Positions 42,247 to 54,300 of a stretch of 64,000 nucleotides of DNA are shown one piece after another (positions within the stretch are counted from its first letter, which is position 1; every line of letters starts with the position of its first letter). The DNA is from Burhinus oedicnemus (taxonomy: Eukaryota; Chordata; Aves; Charadriiformes; Burhinidae), in the NCBI GenBank assembly GCA_008921705.1, contig VFFE01007075.1, forward strand, positions 344,996-408,995. Reading direction: 5' to 3'. The position numbers were made by a program, and so were the translations under genes. A model generated the notes under the pieces. That model ran no database searches. It saw nothing but the letters and a program-made list of their open reading frames with translations, and had not been told where the DNA came from.

Positions 42247-45200
42247 GCCAGCTGGCCGCTGGAGGCTGCTGCTGTCTTTGCAGTCACCAGCAGCTGCCGG
42301 CAATCCCTGAGCACCCACGGGGAACTCTGCCCAGCCAGCACAGCGGGGCCGGGTAGCATCCTCCCTTGTTGTTCTCTCCTTCACAGGAAAGAAGGCAACA
42401 GGCTGGGGAGCGATCCTAGGATGGGAGAGGGGTCTCGATGCCACAGTGAAGAAGCAGGATGGTCTTCTAATCTATGAGTGCCCAAGTGTGTTTTTATAAG
42501 AAATATGGACTTTTCAATGTTCTCTGTATATTTTCTTAGCTTTAGAAGCTGCTAAGAAAGGGTCACAGCCCTGGTATATTACACACATCCCTGACATAAT
42601 GCCAGGGACCTGAGTGCACTAATAGGCCTTAATTGCCCTGAGCAGGCTCACCTGGGACCCTGGCCCATGCACCCTGCTGCCCAGAGGCTCCATTTATGCA
42701 CAGACTGGGCATTAGCTCCTGGCCTAAGCTATGCTGTAGGTGTGCTTGTCTCCAGTCTTGCCTCTCCCCTTAGGTAGGTTTTAAACATTTATTGTATTTG
42801 GCTTGGTTCTGCTCCATCTCCTGATGGAACCCCATAGATGGACCTTGGATCTGGTCCATCCCCTCATTGTGTCAGAGACTTGATGGACCCTGTTGCCAGC
42901 ACTTGGCTCTGGTGCTGAGGGACTGTGCCTTGGTGGATGAGGGCACTGCCTGTGGTGGGCTCATCCCTGCCTCCCAGCTCATCCCACCTTGCACAGTAGT
43001 ACTGCTGTGTAGTACTAAACACAATCTGATTGCAGCAACTCTGCTGTATGCAGCTCGCTGCTGAGGAATCTGATTTTCTTTCAACTTAAGAAGGTCCCAC
43101 TACTTTGAAGTTCATGGGTGAGGAAGATAACCTAGATGGGGCACGATCTGAAAGCTACCAGACTTAAAGCTTGGGTGTGAAGCAAGCTCCAAGTTGGACA
43201 TCCAGCATAGAGAGACCTGACTTCTCTTGTGGACATGGATTCACTCATGCTTCCATGTTCCAGCTGCTTTTCATGCATACATCATCCAAAAGCTGATGCT
43301 TCTGGTGACATCCCACTGGCCTCCTGCCTTAAACCTAGTTTGTGAGAGGTCAAAGCACATTCTAAGGTGTTTCTGTAAAAATCTGACAGTGACCAAAGGT
43401 GTTCTGAGACTTGTTCAGTGTTGTGGTTAATAGTCACTGTAATCAGAAAAAGGTGGTGTCTATGAGAAACCCAAGTCATCTGAGTTCCCTGCTGTTGTCT
43501 GGAGAAGTAAGAAGGGAATGATGTGTTGGTTTTCAAGAACTCCCACAGAGATGGTGATTGCAGAGCAGGCTTTTTTGCCTCTAATTTGATCAAGCCCTTA
43601 AAATAAATGGGAAAACTCCCTGAATTACACAAGTCTTATATCTCACACCAAAATGCCTTCAGAGTATGGGGTCTGCCAAGCTTTCAGCAATTACAGGTGG
43701 TGTTTCTCACCTTCTCCTAAGTATCCTGATAGTCCTCTTATTTCAGCCTCCCTGCATCATCTTGGTCTGGTTTGTACCCAGCTCCTTCAGGTGTCGTCAC
43801 CTTATCTGCACCTGGTGTGGTGGGTATATGGGTGCTGGTGTATGCCTGGTGGCAGTGAGCAGCAGGGAAGCAGGAGGGGGGGCAGTGGGATTTGGGGTCT
43901 CTCCCAGCCCCTCTGTGAGGCAGAACCATGCAGAGATTGAGAGCTCAGGAAGCAGGAGGGGGCCTTCATCAGTCTGAGCAGCGTGGATTAGCTCCTGGCA
44001 GTAGTTACTGGGTCAGCTCCCTCCTGTTACTGCTTCATATACATGTTCCTGGTGCTAAATCCAGGGAAGCAAAGTCTGGTGAAGTGATTGCAGGAGCAGA
44101 GCTCAGCTTGATTGGCTCTTAAGTCCAGTTGTCGAAGTCCTATGTTTTTCCTAAACCTGTAAAGGGCTGGAATTGCTCAAGACACTCCTACCTAACACCT
44201 GGCCAGCTGTGCCTTAAAGTCAGCTGCTGTACCTGGAAGAAAGTAGTTATCAGGCTTATCTTTGGGCCTTCATTCTCAGGATCACCTCCCTCAATGAAAG
44301 TAACGTTAGCACCAGGGAAAGGGGTTGAGTCAGCTGTTGGGCACGGATCCAACAGCTCTGCATGAGATGGGACTAACACGCATGGCTCTAGCAAGGAAAA
44401 CTGGGCTTTGCTTAATGTACTGGGGTGTCTCAGCCCAGAGTTTTGTTGACATGCTTTAGGAAACAACCTCAAAAAAGAAGGCTTTTGGGTAGTGAAGGGT
44501 GGAAATGGGTGCTGTGATGCTGTATTGTAGAGGTTAAATTTGGGAGAAAAGGAGGCCGTTTTTTCTAATTAAGAGGGCTGGTATTTGAAGACAGAGGGAT
44601 ATCTTGGAGTGTAAATTCACAGGGCAAGCGGGAGAACAGCTAGTAAGAAACCTGAGGGTCTGATGCCACAGTCTTGACACGGGTTAAAGCTAGGGATGGT
44701 TGGATATTTCCTCTTCAGCTACTCAACTAGTAGGTCCCACTCAATGGGCAGAGGTCTCCAAGGTCATTGATTCCCGTCCTTCCCACTCAATTGCAGATGG
44801 ATAACAGAGGCATTTAGTCCACCATGGCCTCTCTCATGTCCCCTGTGCTTCCAATACCTGTAGCAAATAGATGGTATCCTCAGGTCTCTGTGCACTGATG
44901 GTGACCTCCTGAACTTCTGGCTTTACTGCCAGAGCTGATCCTGACTTGGAGGTGGCCAGGGAGGGATTTTATAAATAAAAATAAAGAAGGCTGTGCTGAG
45001 AAAGACTGATCATGACAGAAAGGTAGCAGAGGGTCACGCGGTAGCTCTCCCAACGTCATGAGACTCATTCCTTCCAGGATCTCTCTGGCAATATACCATA
45101 ACAGAACCACTCCCTGTAGGAAAAACCTGGCATTTGAGGCAGCTTCTTTTCTGGCTGAGCAGAAGGTTTTCTTTTTTTTCCTTAGTGGGAGAAATTTATA

Positions 45201-46689
45201 TGCAAAATGATGGATACGATTGACTCCCTGCCTTTAGGCATCTAGGCTAACAGCTGAAAGAGATGGAGAACACAGAAGGTGGCAAGCGTGGAGGGCTGTG
45301 GTCAGCTCAGGTGAGACATACCACTGCAGAAGCAGATTTACAACCACTTTGTATTCCCAGTGGCAGGGCAGTCTGGGGTCTATTCCAATGCAATGGCTCT
45401 AGGAAGGAAACAGACCAACAATGGACAGAAGGACGGGTTTCTTTGCACAGTGTATATTTAAGCTGCTGGCTCTCTTAGTGCTGGATGATTATCCCATGGG
45501 TGTGCTGGGTCTTCTGGATAAACTCCTGGGCTATCTTTGTAAGCTAGTGTCCTGTTTGACCCAAACACTAAGCAGCCATGGCATGGCATGAGTGGATGGT
45601 CGCTACTTGGTCCCAGTAGTATTTTGAGTGTCCTAGAGCTGCAAATACCTTTTGTCTTGGAACATAAAGGGGAAAAAAGCAATACGTTCCCTGGAAATGC
45701 CTTGCTCTGCTAACCCTGTCTCTGACCCTACTCTTTGCATGCAGAACTTGCTGCTGGACATCCTTAATGTTTGTGCTGCTTCATCTTCCTAGGGTTTGCA
45801 TCCAGCACTTACGGCGTGAGCCATTTCCTGAGAGCCTCAAGCATTTGGGCAGGTGGTGACAGCATGTTTTCATCCACTGCCTGCCAGTGTATTCCTCCTT
45901 CATGGCTAAGCGATAGGAGCACTCTGCAAATGATGGAGGCAGGAACGCTACAGTTGGGAAGTGGCAGCGCTGGGGGAAGAAGCTGTCCTTCCTTTCGTCC
46001 ACAGAGGCAGCCCCCCGATCACCTTCTGATTTTCATATGCTGGGGAAGGAGAGAAGCAGGGAGGGAAATCTCGTTAAAGACCTTGCTATTGGGAATGGCT
46101 GGATGTCTCATCAGAGTGGGCAAAATGACTCATTTCCTCTCTGCAGGTTGGTTTTTTTATTTTTTTATTTTTTCCCAGGAACTCCATGGAAGGAAGGAGT
46201 TAATTTAAAAGCAAATATAGGTGCCAGCATGCCTGCAGGACACACTGTTCCAGCACTGGGCCTCTCTCCCAGCACCCAGGGAAGAGCTCAGTGGTCGTTT
46301 CTGAAGGGGAAACGTAGCTGTAGGTACTTGGCTGTTGCTTCATTTGCCCTGTGTCAAATCATGTGAGCCCTGAATAGTGATGGCTAGGTCTCCTCTGCTG
46401 GAAATCATGTGCTATGGGTAAGAAAGAGGGGAGGAAGAGCTGAAGGGGGGGGGGCTGAAACTCCTTTCCCACCACCCTACCTGCGCACCTGGTGTGCACA
46501 GCCACACACGCAATCACTGCAGCAGTGCTGTACTCCTGCCAACAGAAACTTAGTGAGGGGGGAGAGACGGTGAGAGACAGCAAGCATACTTATCAAGTGG
46601 CTTGGACCGTAGCCGATTTGAAATATTACTAACCTTGCATTTTCAAATTTGATGCACAACAACCAAGATGCTAATACTTTCCTTAGTTT
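42247..46689. other. Intergenic, no gene seen
   Basis: This is 4.4 kb of unique-looking sequence. Short frames on both strands match nothing known. There is a T-rich run at 46145-46172 and a G run near 46445. Confidence 0.5.
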
Positions 46690-47060
46690 AGAAAAAAAAA
46701 TCCTTTCACCCATCTCTTCTAGCCGAAGATTAGGAGAGAAGCTTTAAGAAGATTTAAAAAAAAAAAATCAACTTCTGAGCAGCGGAAAAAATGGTTTGTG
46801 ATTCAGGGGCTCCGGGCAATTCATCATGGAAATTGGGTTTCTTAGCCGACATCATGTGAATCCTTTCGGCCCTGTCAACTTTTTAATACATTACATTGAG
46901 AATGTAAATCGTGTTGGTGAGGGGGAAAGAAGAGGGGAAAAAAAAAAAAGAGCAAAAAGAGATCGTCTTCATTTTGGGTTTAGAGGGGAGGCAGCTTGAG
47001 GCCTGTAATTCATATTAACTAAATAATAATACTAAAAAACCCCCAACCCTCTAAATATAC
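46690..47060. promoter_or_regulatory. Candidate conserved non-coding block G
   Basis: Non-repetitive DNA retains CpGs in an AT-rich setting (CCTTTCGGCCCTGTCAAC, TGTAAATCGTGTTGG, GATCGTCTTC) and contains GCAATTCATCATGG and CATATTAACTAAATAATAAT, plus a purine tract at 46918-46965. Non-coding constraint is suspected but untested. Confidence 0.35.
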
Positions 47061-47865
47061 AGATATGTATATACACCTAGGGAGGGAGGGGAGAAGGATG
47101 TGAACGAGACAGACCAAAATTGAAACCATTTTATCCTTTTGAAGGGTGAGTATTTGAAAGGGGTTTGTTATGGATTTATTTTTATTTTCTTTTTTTTTCT
47201 TTTTTTAATTTGGGTTTATTTTATCCTTTTCTCTGTTTGAGCTAGTTCTTCCATCAAAGAGAAGAGCAAAATGAACGTTTTGGAGGTGGAGGAAGATGGA
47301 GGAAACAGGAAAGGGGAAAAACTGCAATAACAGTCTGGGATCTTTTCTGAGTTGGGCTGTTTTCTTTGCTCACATGCATGCTGTATTCTGGTCATCCAGA
47401 TTAACCCTTTAGTGGACAGTGAAAGGTAATGTTAATTCATCTGTTGACATAGCACAGGGCACGGAGGTCAAGCACTGGATGGAGAGCCTGCCGGTAGCGC
47501 AGTGAGATTTCTGAGACCAGGCTGCGTGTACTTTGAAGCACAAAGCTTGCAGTGTGTTTACTCTCTGAAGACGTCCTTCTGGAGGTTCTGTGCAAGCTAT
47601 ACACGGCACAAAGGCTCTGCATAAACCCCCTGGGATAGGGCTTAGCTGCTGTACGGGCTCACAGCTAGCTGGGCAGTGGGGAATCTTCACCAAGCATGTC
47701 CTCCTTATAGCTGGTTGCTTCCCCTGTGCCTTGAAATCCTCTCAGCATTAGAAAGGTGGGACTGATCATCATCTAGAAGAGGCAGGGGAAACACAGAGCC
47801 TTACAGGGGGGCTGCCTTTATTTTTTCCCGTTGGATGATGCAACATGGTGATTGAGAAACATATT
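47061..47865. other. Intergenic, no gene seen
   Basis: There is a T-rich stretch at 47170-47240. Nothing else was recognised. Confidence 0.5.
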
Positions 47866-48136
47866 GATGGGACCAGTCTTTTTTCAGTGGTAACGGGCAC
47901 AAACTTGAACATAGGAAGTTCCATCTAAACACAAGGAGGAACTTCTTGACTTTGAGGGTGGCAGAGCACTAGAACAGGCTGCCCAGAGGGGTGGTGGAGT
48001 CGCTGACTCTGGAGACATTCCAAACCTGCCTGGAAGGCATCCTGTGCAACCTGCTCTAGGTGTCCCTGCTCTGGCAGGGCGGTTGGACTAGATGATCCCC
48101 AGAGATTGCTTCCAACCCCTGTGATTCTGTGATTTT
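47866..48136 (+). mobile_element. CR1 LINE 3' fragment with a 22-bp internal deletion
   Basis: It is nearly identical in wording to the copy at 30072 (AACTTGAACATAGGAAGTTC, CTTGACTTTGAGGGTGGCAG), so it is the same subfamily. Compared with that copy it lacks 22 bp after CAGTGG. It ends in GTGATTCTGTGATTTT. Confidence 0.93.
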
Positions 48137-48143
48137 ATACCAG

Positions 48144-48183
48144 TCACAGAATGATTCAGGTTGGAAGGGACTTCTGCAGGTCT
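48144..48183 (-). mobile_element. CR1 LINE 3' terminal fragment, tail-to-tail with the previous copy
   Basis: TCACAGAATGATTCAGGTTG followed by GAAGGGACTTC is the minus-strand 3' end of a CR1. The copy on its left ends at 48136, so the two 3' ends face each other across a few bases. The similarity fades beyond about 48183. Confidence 0.75.
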
Positions 48184-48499
48184 CTATGCTGATGTCCTTC
48201 TCAGAGCCTGGCAGGCTTCTGCAACCAAAACCTCTCTGTGCAAGGGCAGCTCTGGAAGAAGACAGTGAAACAAAGGTGTGAAAGCAGTCATGTCAAGAAG
48301 GATAATAGCAGATAGGACAAAGAATCAATTGGTTTCAACACAAGTTATGAGAATCTAGAAGGCTCCTTCAATACCCTCAGAGAAGGCAAAATGGCTGACA
48401 GTGGGAACTGTAGCTGGAGCACATCTAGAAAGATCAGGAAAATGAGCTTATTCGCTCTGCTAAAGACTTCATTAAAAGATTAAACTACTCTTAGAGAAG
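48184..48499. other. Intergenic sequence between CR1 remnants
   Basis: No clear feature was seen. Part may be a decayed repeat continuous with the next entry. Confidence 0.45.
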
Positions 48500-48730
48500 C
48501 CACAGTGATGCTCCCACTCTGATATGCAGTTGTCAGTTTGGATGCCTTGCTGCAGGCAGAAGATGGTGGGAAATAGAAAGTTCAGAGACAGCTCATAAAA
48601 ACAATTGTAGAGGCTGGGGAAAACAATGCAGCTGGACAGCATCTGGGTCTGCTTTCCTTTAAGAGGAGGGAAATAAGAAAAGCGTCCAAAATATCAGATG
48701 GTATAGATAAAGGAGATCTGGAGCAGAAGC
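48500..48730 (+). mobile_element. Probable ancient CR1-like remnant
   Basis: Word order resembles the old CR1 ORF2 C-terminal region: AAAGTTCAGAGACAGCTCAT (cf. the VQRRAT stretch), then GCTTTCCTTTAAGAGGAGGG and GATGGTATAGATAAAGGAGA, followed by TCTGGAGC. There is no intact frame. The call is by pattern only. Confidence 0.4.
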
Positions 48731-48905
48731 GACAAAGGCATGGCTGGTGCATCTGCTAGTGGCTTTGAGCTGATAACACAATGTGTTTTTTTGTCAGCAG
48801 TGTCTGCTCTGCAAAGCAGCACCACACAAGTGGAGTATTTGACAGTACCACCATGTACTGGTATGGCACGTGTGGCACTGGGCTTGGGTGTATGTGTTCA
48901 TGTGT

Positions 48906-49498
48906 ATCCTGGGCTGCATCAAAAGAAATGTGGCCAGCAGAGCGAGGGAGGGGATTCTGCCCCTCTACTCTGCTCTGGTGAGACCCCACCTGGAATACTG
49001 TGTTCAGCTCTGGGGCCCCCAACATAAGAAGGACATGGACCTGTTGGAGCGAGTCCAGAGGAGGCCACAAAGATGATCCGAGGGCTGGAACACCTCTGCT
49101 GTGAGGACAGGCTGAGAGAATTGGGGTTGTTCAGCCTGGAGAAGAGAAGGCTCCGGGGAGACCTTAGAGCAGCTTTCCAGTGTCTGAAAGGGACCTATAA
49201 GAAAGCTGGAGAGGGACTTTGTACAAGGGCATGAACGAGGGGTAGTGGCTTCAAAGTGGAAGAGAGGAGATTTACATTAGAGATTAGGAAGAAATTCTTT
49301 ACTGTGAGGGTGGTGAGACACTGGCCCAGGTTGCTCAGAGAAGCTGTGGAGGCCCCATCCCTGGAGGTGTTCAAGGCCGGGTTGGATGGGGCTTTGAGCA
49401 ACCAGGTCTAGTGGGACATGTCCTTGCCCATGGCAGGGGCGTTAGAACTAGATAATCTTTAAGGTCCCTTCCAAGCTAAACTGTTCTACGATTCTATG
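48906..49498 (+). mobile_element. CR1 LINE, 5'-truncated 3' end
   Basis: CCTGGGCTGCATCAAAAGAA is followed by relics [40 protein letters not shown] and, after a frameshift, [11 protein letters not shown]. It ends in CTACGATTCTATG. It is the same subfamily as the copies at 7997 and 34151. Confidence 0.95.
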
Positions 49499-50619
49499 TT
49501 CTCAGTCAGATCCGGCATCCAAGTAATGTATAACAAATTGCTGCCTGGGGAGGCAGTTCCTTTAAAAGGGACTGTTAGTGACTAGTTAGGACAGGAATGT
49601 GTTTTAACCAGCTAAGTTCAGTTAAACAACATCTAATGGTTCACCTCCCTGCCTTTGCGTTTCAGCTATAACAGGAACAAGAGAGCTCTCCACCTCTCCC
49701 ATGCGAGAACTGGTTTACCACCTTCCTTGCTCAGCACCCGTAAGTCCTGAAATACCGATGTAAAGCTGAACATGTTCCCTTTACCAAGAAATCTAATTTA
49801 TAAAATGCAATTTAACTCTATTTAAATATACTTTCTGAACACTTCTATTAGGGTTAAGAATCCTCAGTTTTCTTCCCTTTTTGCACTGCTAGAATCAGGT
49901 GTTACTCCACGCTCATAGCTCAGATTTGCAACATGATAAATGACAGCAAACAGTGATCCTTCCGTTTCCCTAGAGGCATTTGCAGGTAAATTCGTGGATA
50001 CACACATGTAGACTATGCAGGTATGCAAATCTGGGGGGAGGGGGCTATATTAATAATGCACAAGGAAGAGGTTGGGTGAAGGTGCTTTATGCAGTTGTTA
50101 TTTTTATGCATATTCCTGAGTACTGCAAGTGATTCTACTGAATACTAGACTATAGTCAAGCAGCTGATATCATCAAGGTATTATTTAGCTAGTGTCTGAA
50201 GTTGAGTACAGCATTTCCAGAGGGGTTTTCTTGGCCTGGTGTCCTTCAGAAATAATTCATTTCCCTTTTTTTCTGCTCCAAGACCTGTGTTTCTCCACAG
50301 CTGCAGTTCTGGTCTTGGAGAACAGTCCTTCTCCTGTCTAACTGCTGTTTGGGCACTGCACCCAGGCCCAGAACCTAATCCTGGATGTTTCTAACTCCTG
50401 CTAAGAACCTGGTCAGCCTCACCGTTAAAATGCTCCAGAATGGTGAAATCAGCCCTCTGCTGGAGTAGATGGAAACTTTGTTGATGGGATCACCTCTGAG
50501 GGTCTGGAGAAATGATTTGCAGTGTTTCACTGCGTGGGTCAGAAGGCAGAAACCTCAGCAACTGAGAAGCTCTTTGGCAGATTCAGGTTTGAGCTGCAAG
50601 TGGTGAAGGTAGTGTGTGA
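49499..50619. other. Intergenic, no gene seen
   Basis: The middle is AT-rich (49780-50180). Nothing was recognised. Confidence 0.5.
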
Positions 50620-51378
50620 TATCTTAGAATCAGAGAATCACCCAGGTTGGAAGGGACCTTTAAGATCGTCGAGTCCAACCATTAACCTAACACTGCCAAA
50701 ACCACCACTAAACCATGTCCCTCAGCACCACGTCTACCTGTCTTTTAAATACCTCCAGGGATAGTGATTCCACCACTTCCCTGGGAAGCCTGTTCCAATG
50801 TTTGATAAACCTTTCAGTGAAGAAATTTTTCCTAATATCCAAAAACTTGAGGCCGTTTCCTCTTGTCCTAGCACTTGTTACTTGGGAGAAGAGACCAACC
50901 CCCACCTCACTACAACCTCCTTTCAGGTAGTTGTAGAGAGCGAGAAGGTCTCTCCTCAGCCTCCTTTTCTCCAGGCTGAACAACCCCAGTTCCCTCAGCC
51001 GCTCCTCAGGAGACTTGTGCTCCAGACCCCTCACCAGCTTCATTGCCCTTCTCTGGACACACTCCAGCACCTCAATGTCTTTCTTAGACTGACGGGCCCA
51101 AAACTGAACAGAGTATTCAAAGTGTGGCCTCACCAGTGCCCAGTACAGGCGGACGATCACTGCCCTAGTCCTGCTGGCCACACTATTGCTGATACAGGCC
51201 AGAATGTTACTGGCCTTCTTGGCCACCTGGGCACACTGCTGGCTCATATTCAGCTGGCTGTCGACCAACACGCCCAGGTCCTTTTCTGCCAGGCAGCTTT
51301 CCAGCCACTCCTCCCCAAGCCTGTAGCATTGCCTGGGGTTGTTGTGACACAAGTGCAGGACCCAGCACTTGGCCATCG
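50620..51378 (-). mobile_element. CR1 LINE, 5'-truncated, with nearly intact ORF2 C-terminus
   Basis: The minus strand is open from 51442 to 50708 (244 codons) and reads through [119 protein letters not shown] and [13 protein letters not shown]. The last CR1-like bases are near 51378, and codons upstream of that belong to the flank. The 3' end is the same type as the 38605 fragment. Confidence 0.95.
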
Positions 51379-54300
51379 CCTCCTCCTGCAGAACCCAGCT
51401 GCCTCCCTCTAGCCTGAACACCCTGAAGCAGCCATCTTCCAAGGATCTGCCTTGAAGGTAGCTTCCAGACCTTTTGCAGCCTCACAGATGAAGGCACTTG
51501 TTCCCAGGTCACTTCTAGGAAAGCTTTAGGAAGGTTGCTTGCCTTTTCTGCCCAGCTCTCCAGTCCTTAAACACCACCTGCTCAGATCTTGGAAATGAAT
51601 TGTTGAGGCTGTCAGGACTGTACAGCACATAATAAAGTGCACACACGTACATATATACATATATATGTGGGCTGGTTTATGTTGTGATGCTGTAGAACAG
51701 CTTAATTAGGACATCATTCAGACATCTGGGACTATGCCTAAGCTGGAGATTTTTCTTTTCCTTTTTTTATTCTTTTTTGGTTTTCTCATTTAGGTTTTAG
51801 TCAGATTCCCAAGTGAAATAAACAAAAGGCTAATTGCTTTTGGATTTTAATTACCACTGCAATACCTGGGTTTATTGTATGAATTGTGTTTTATGGGTGG
51901 CTAAAGGACACCACTAGCAAATGACAGATTCTCAGCTGACAACAGCAGTGTTTAAACCAAAGTAATTCTTTGCAGTGGGAGCCAAAGGACAGCACACACA
52001 TTCATTTACTAAACTCCTAATTTTTTGTTGTAGAATGTAACTTCAAGACTTGGCTGACTTTTAAACATGATATAATTAAGCCTGCCTGAAAATGTGTTTA
52101 AAAACAAAAAGACAAAAGTAGAAGTACTTTATAATCCAGAGTGTTAAGTCTCTTCAAAATTCCTTGAATAGTTACATTTGTGCTTTAGTTCAGGGGTGGT
52201 ATGGTACACTCCTAATGTGTAATCCCCAAGTGACTCTTCACACACAATGACTCACTCAATTACTACAGCTGTTTGGTTCGTATCTAGTTATCTTTAATGC
52301 CTTGATCCATATATGCTTCTCTGTGGTGGTTATTCCACTGATTTTTAGGAGTATAAAATGCTAGGCAAATCCTCATTCTACATCCACTTATTAAACCTAA
52401 AAATATTTTACATCTTTTTTCTATCCATCTGTATTTTCTTATTTGTGATGTCCTGATTGAATAATTGCAGGAGAAAAACTCCGCTCTTAAAATGTTCCTA
52501 AACTTTCTTTTTGACAAGTTAGAAACTCTAGATTTCTGTTTCCATTGGTGGTCAAAGGAAATCGGAGCAGACAGGTGTTTTTGAGAAAGCCAGGTAATGT
52601 ATTCCAAGTGTATTTATTGCAAATATCTCAATTTGGGAGTAATGTTGAATCTTAAATAACTTTTCATGCAGTGAGTGTTGCAAACCTGTAAAGTGAGGGA
52701 AACAAGGAACCTCAGCTGAAGGACTTCAAGGTTTGTACTTCAGATTGAGAAGAAATGAGAGGTGAAGAAGTGAACTCAGAGTTACATGAGCTGTCAAATC
52801 CTGACAGCCCTTGGGCAGAAGTGGAGTGTGGATTTGATAGGATTTCTGATGTTTTGAACGTATAGGCGGGAGGTTTGTGGAAGGACAGAGCATCTTCTGG
52901 GCTGAGACCTTCTTGGAGTTACATCCGCAGGTAAGCTAGTTATGATTTTTAAAGGATTTAAGGTTCATCTGTAAGGAATGCAGAAAAGAAGGGTCATACA
53001 AATTTGAAGCATGGTGGCTGCTTTCAGCAGAAATCTAAAACAAAGTCTTGCAGACCACTTTTTCTTAGAAATTGCAGTATGCGGTACTCGAAACCAAACT
53101 ACGTGTCTCTTTGGAGATCCCGTGCTGAGAGCGTGTGCATGGAACAAGCTAAATGATTTGTCACCGGGTTTTATTTCAAGACTGGCAATGAGAGTACGCT
53201 TCGTCACCTTCAAATTAAGTGCCTTTGCTCACACTGTTGTGCAGCTCCATGATTTGCGTCCAGCTGGCACTTTACTCCTTCAGCTGCTGACTTTGCCTCT
53301 TCGATGAAGTACATAGAAATCTTCCTCCTCTTTGTTGCTTTTTCTGTGGTTATCGCAGAAAAGAGGACAAACTTTTGGTTGTCCCAGTCTTCTGGTTTTG
53401 GGCCAGAAGGACCATGTCTGACACCAGCCTCTCTGCTAACTCAAGCAATATATGCTTTTAAGGACAGAAAACAAGAAGCGTGGGATGTCTTCCAGCCTTT
53501 CTCTTCCACTGGAGCCAGGATGGTTGTTTCCAGAGCCTCCTCCATAGCAGCTAGGCTGCAACGGCCTCCTCCATGGCATCAGGTTGCCTTGGTGCTTGTG
53601 GGCTTCCCCTCAGCTGTGGGCTGGCTGCCATTTTCTCTCACCCATAGGGGCAAGATATCTGCTGGCAACCTGTGACTGTTGCGGGCTCCTTGTGTCCTAC
53701 CATGGGGAGAGGGTGCTGCAGTATCCCACCACCATCAATTAGACGTGGCGGGGAAACCTGCTCTACAAAGGTGGACAGTTGTGTCCTGCTGGTTTTATTT
53801 TTCTCCTGAAACTCATTGTATACCAGCCCCCACAATAACATTGGTCCTAAGGGGGTGGAAATTTGCATTTTGCTGGGATTATTAGGGTTGGATGGGATTT
53901 ATTGTTGCTGCTTCAATTTTATACTGTGGACATGACCGAAAGGCCATGGTTGGGCTCAGCTTTGATGGCACGGGGTGCACTGTTGCTGGGCTACACCTTT
54001 ACCAAAATGTCGGCACCAATCAGCCAACAAGTGACACTGGTCATAATTAACCTCTGCCCAGCTGTGGTCAGGCTGCCCTGTGCCTTGTGAGTGCCCTAGG
54101 GGAAAGAGCAGAATCCTACAAGCCACCAGGGCCTTTTGTTTGGCTTTTAGCTTGCACTAGGTCATGTTTTCACTGAGAGGGTTTTAGTGGCAAAAATTTA
54201 TCTCTAAAACATCTCTCTCCATCTATTCTCCCCTTGCAGCTGGCCATGAGAGCCTCCCTCATCTCTCCTAGTGCCTGTCAGCAATGGCGACGTGACCCAC

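Noticed and set aside
41338..42444. Repetitive minus-strand protein suggested by open frames
   Set aside because: Explained by a 37-bp minisatellite whose 111-bp super-period preserves frame; no start, splice or family support.
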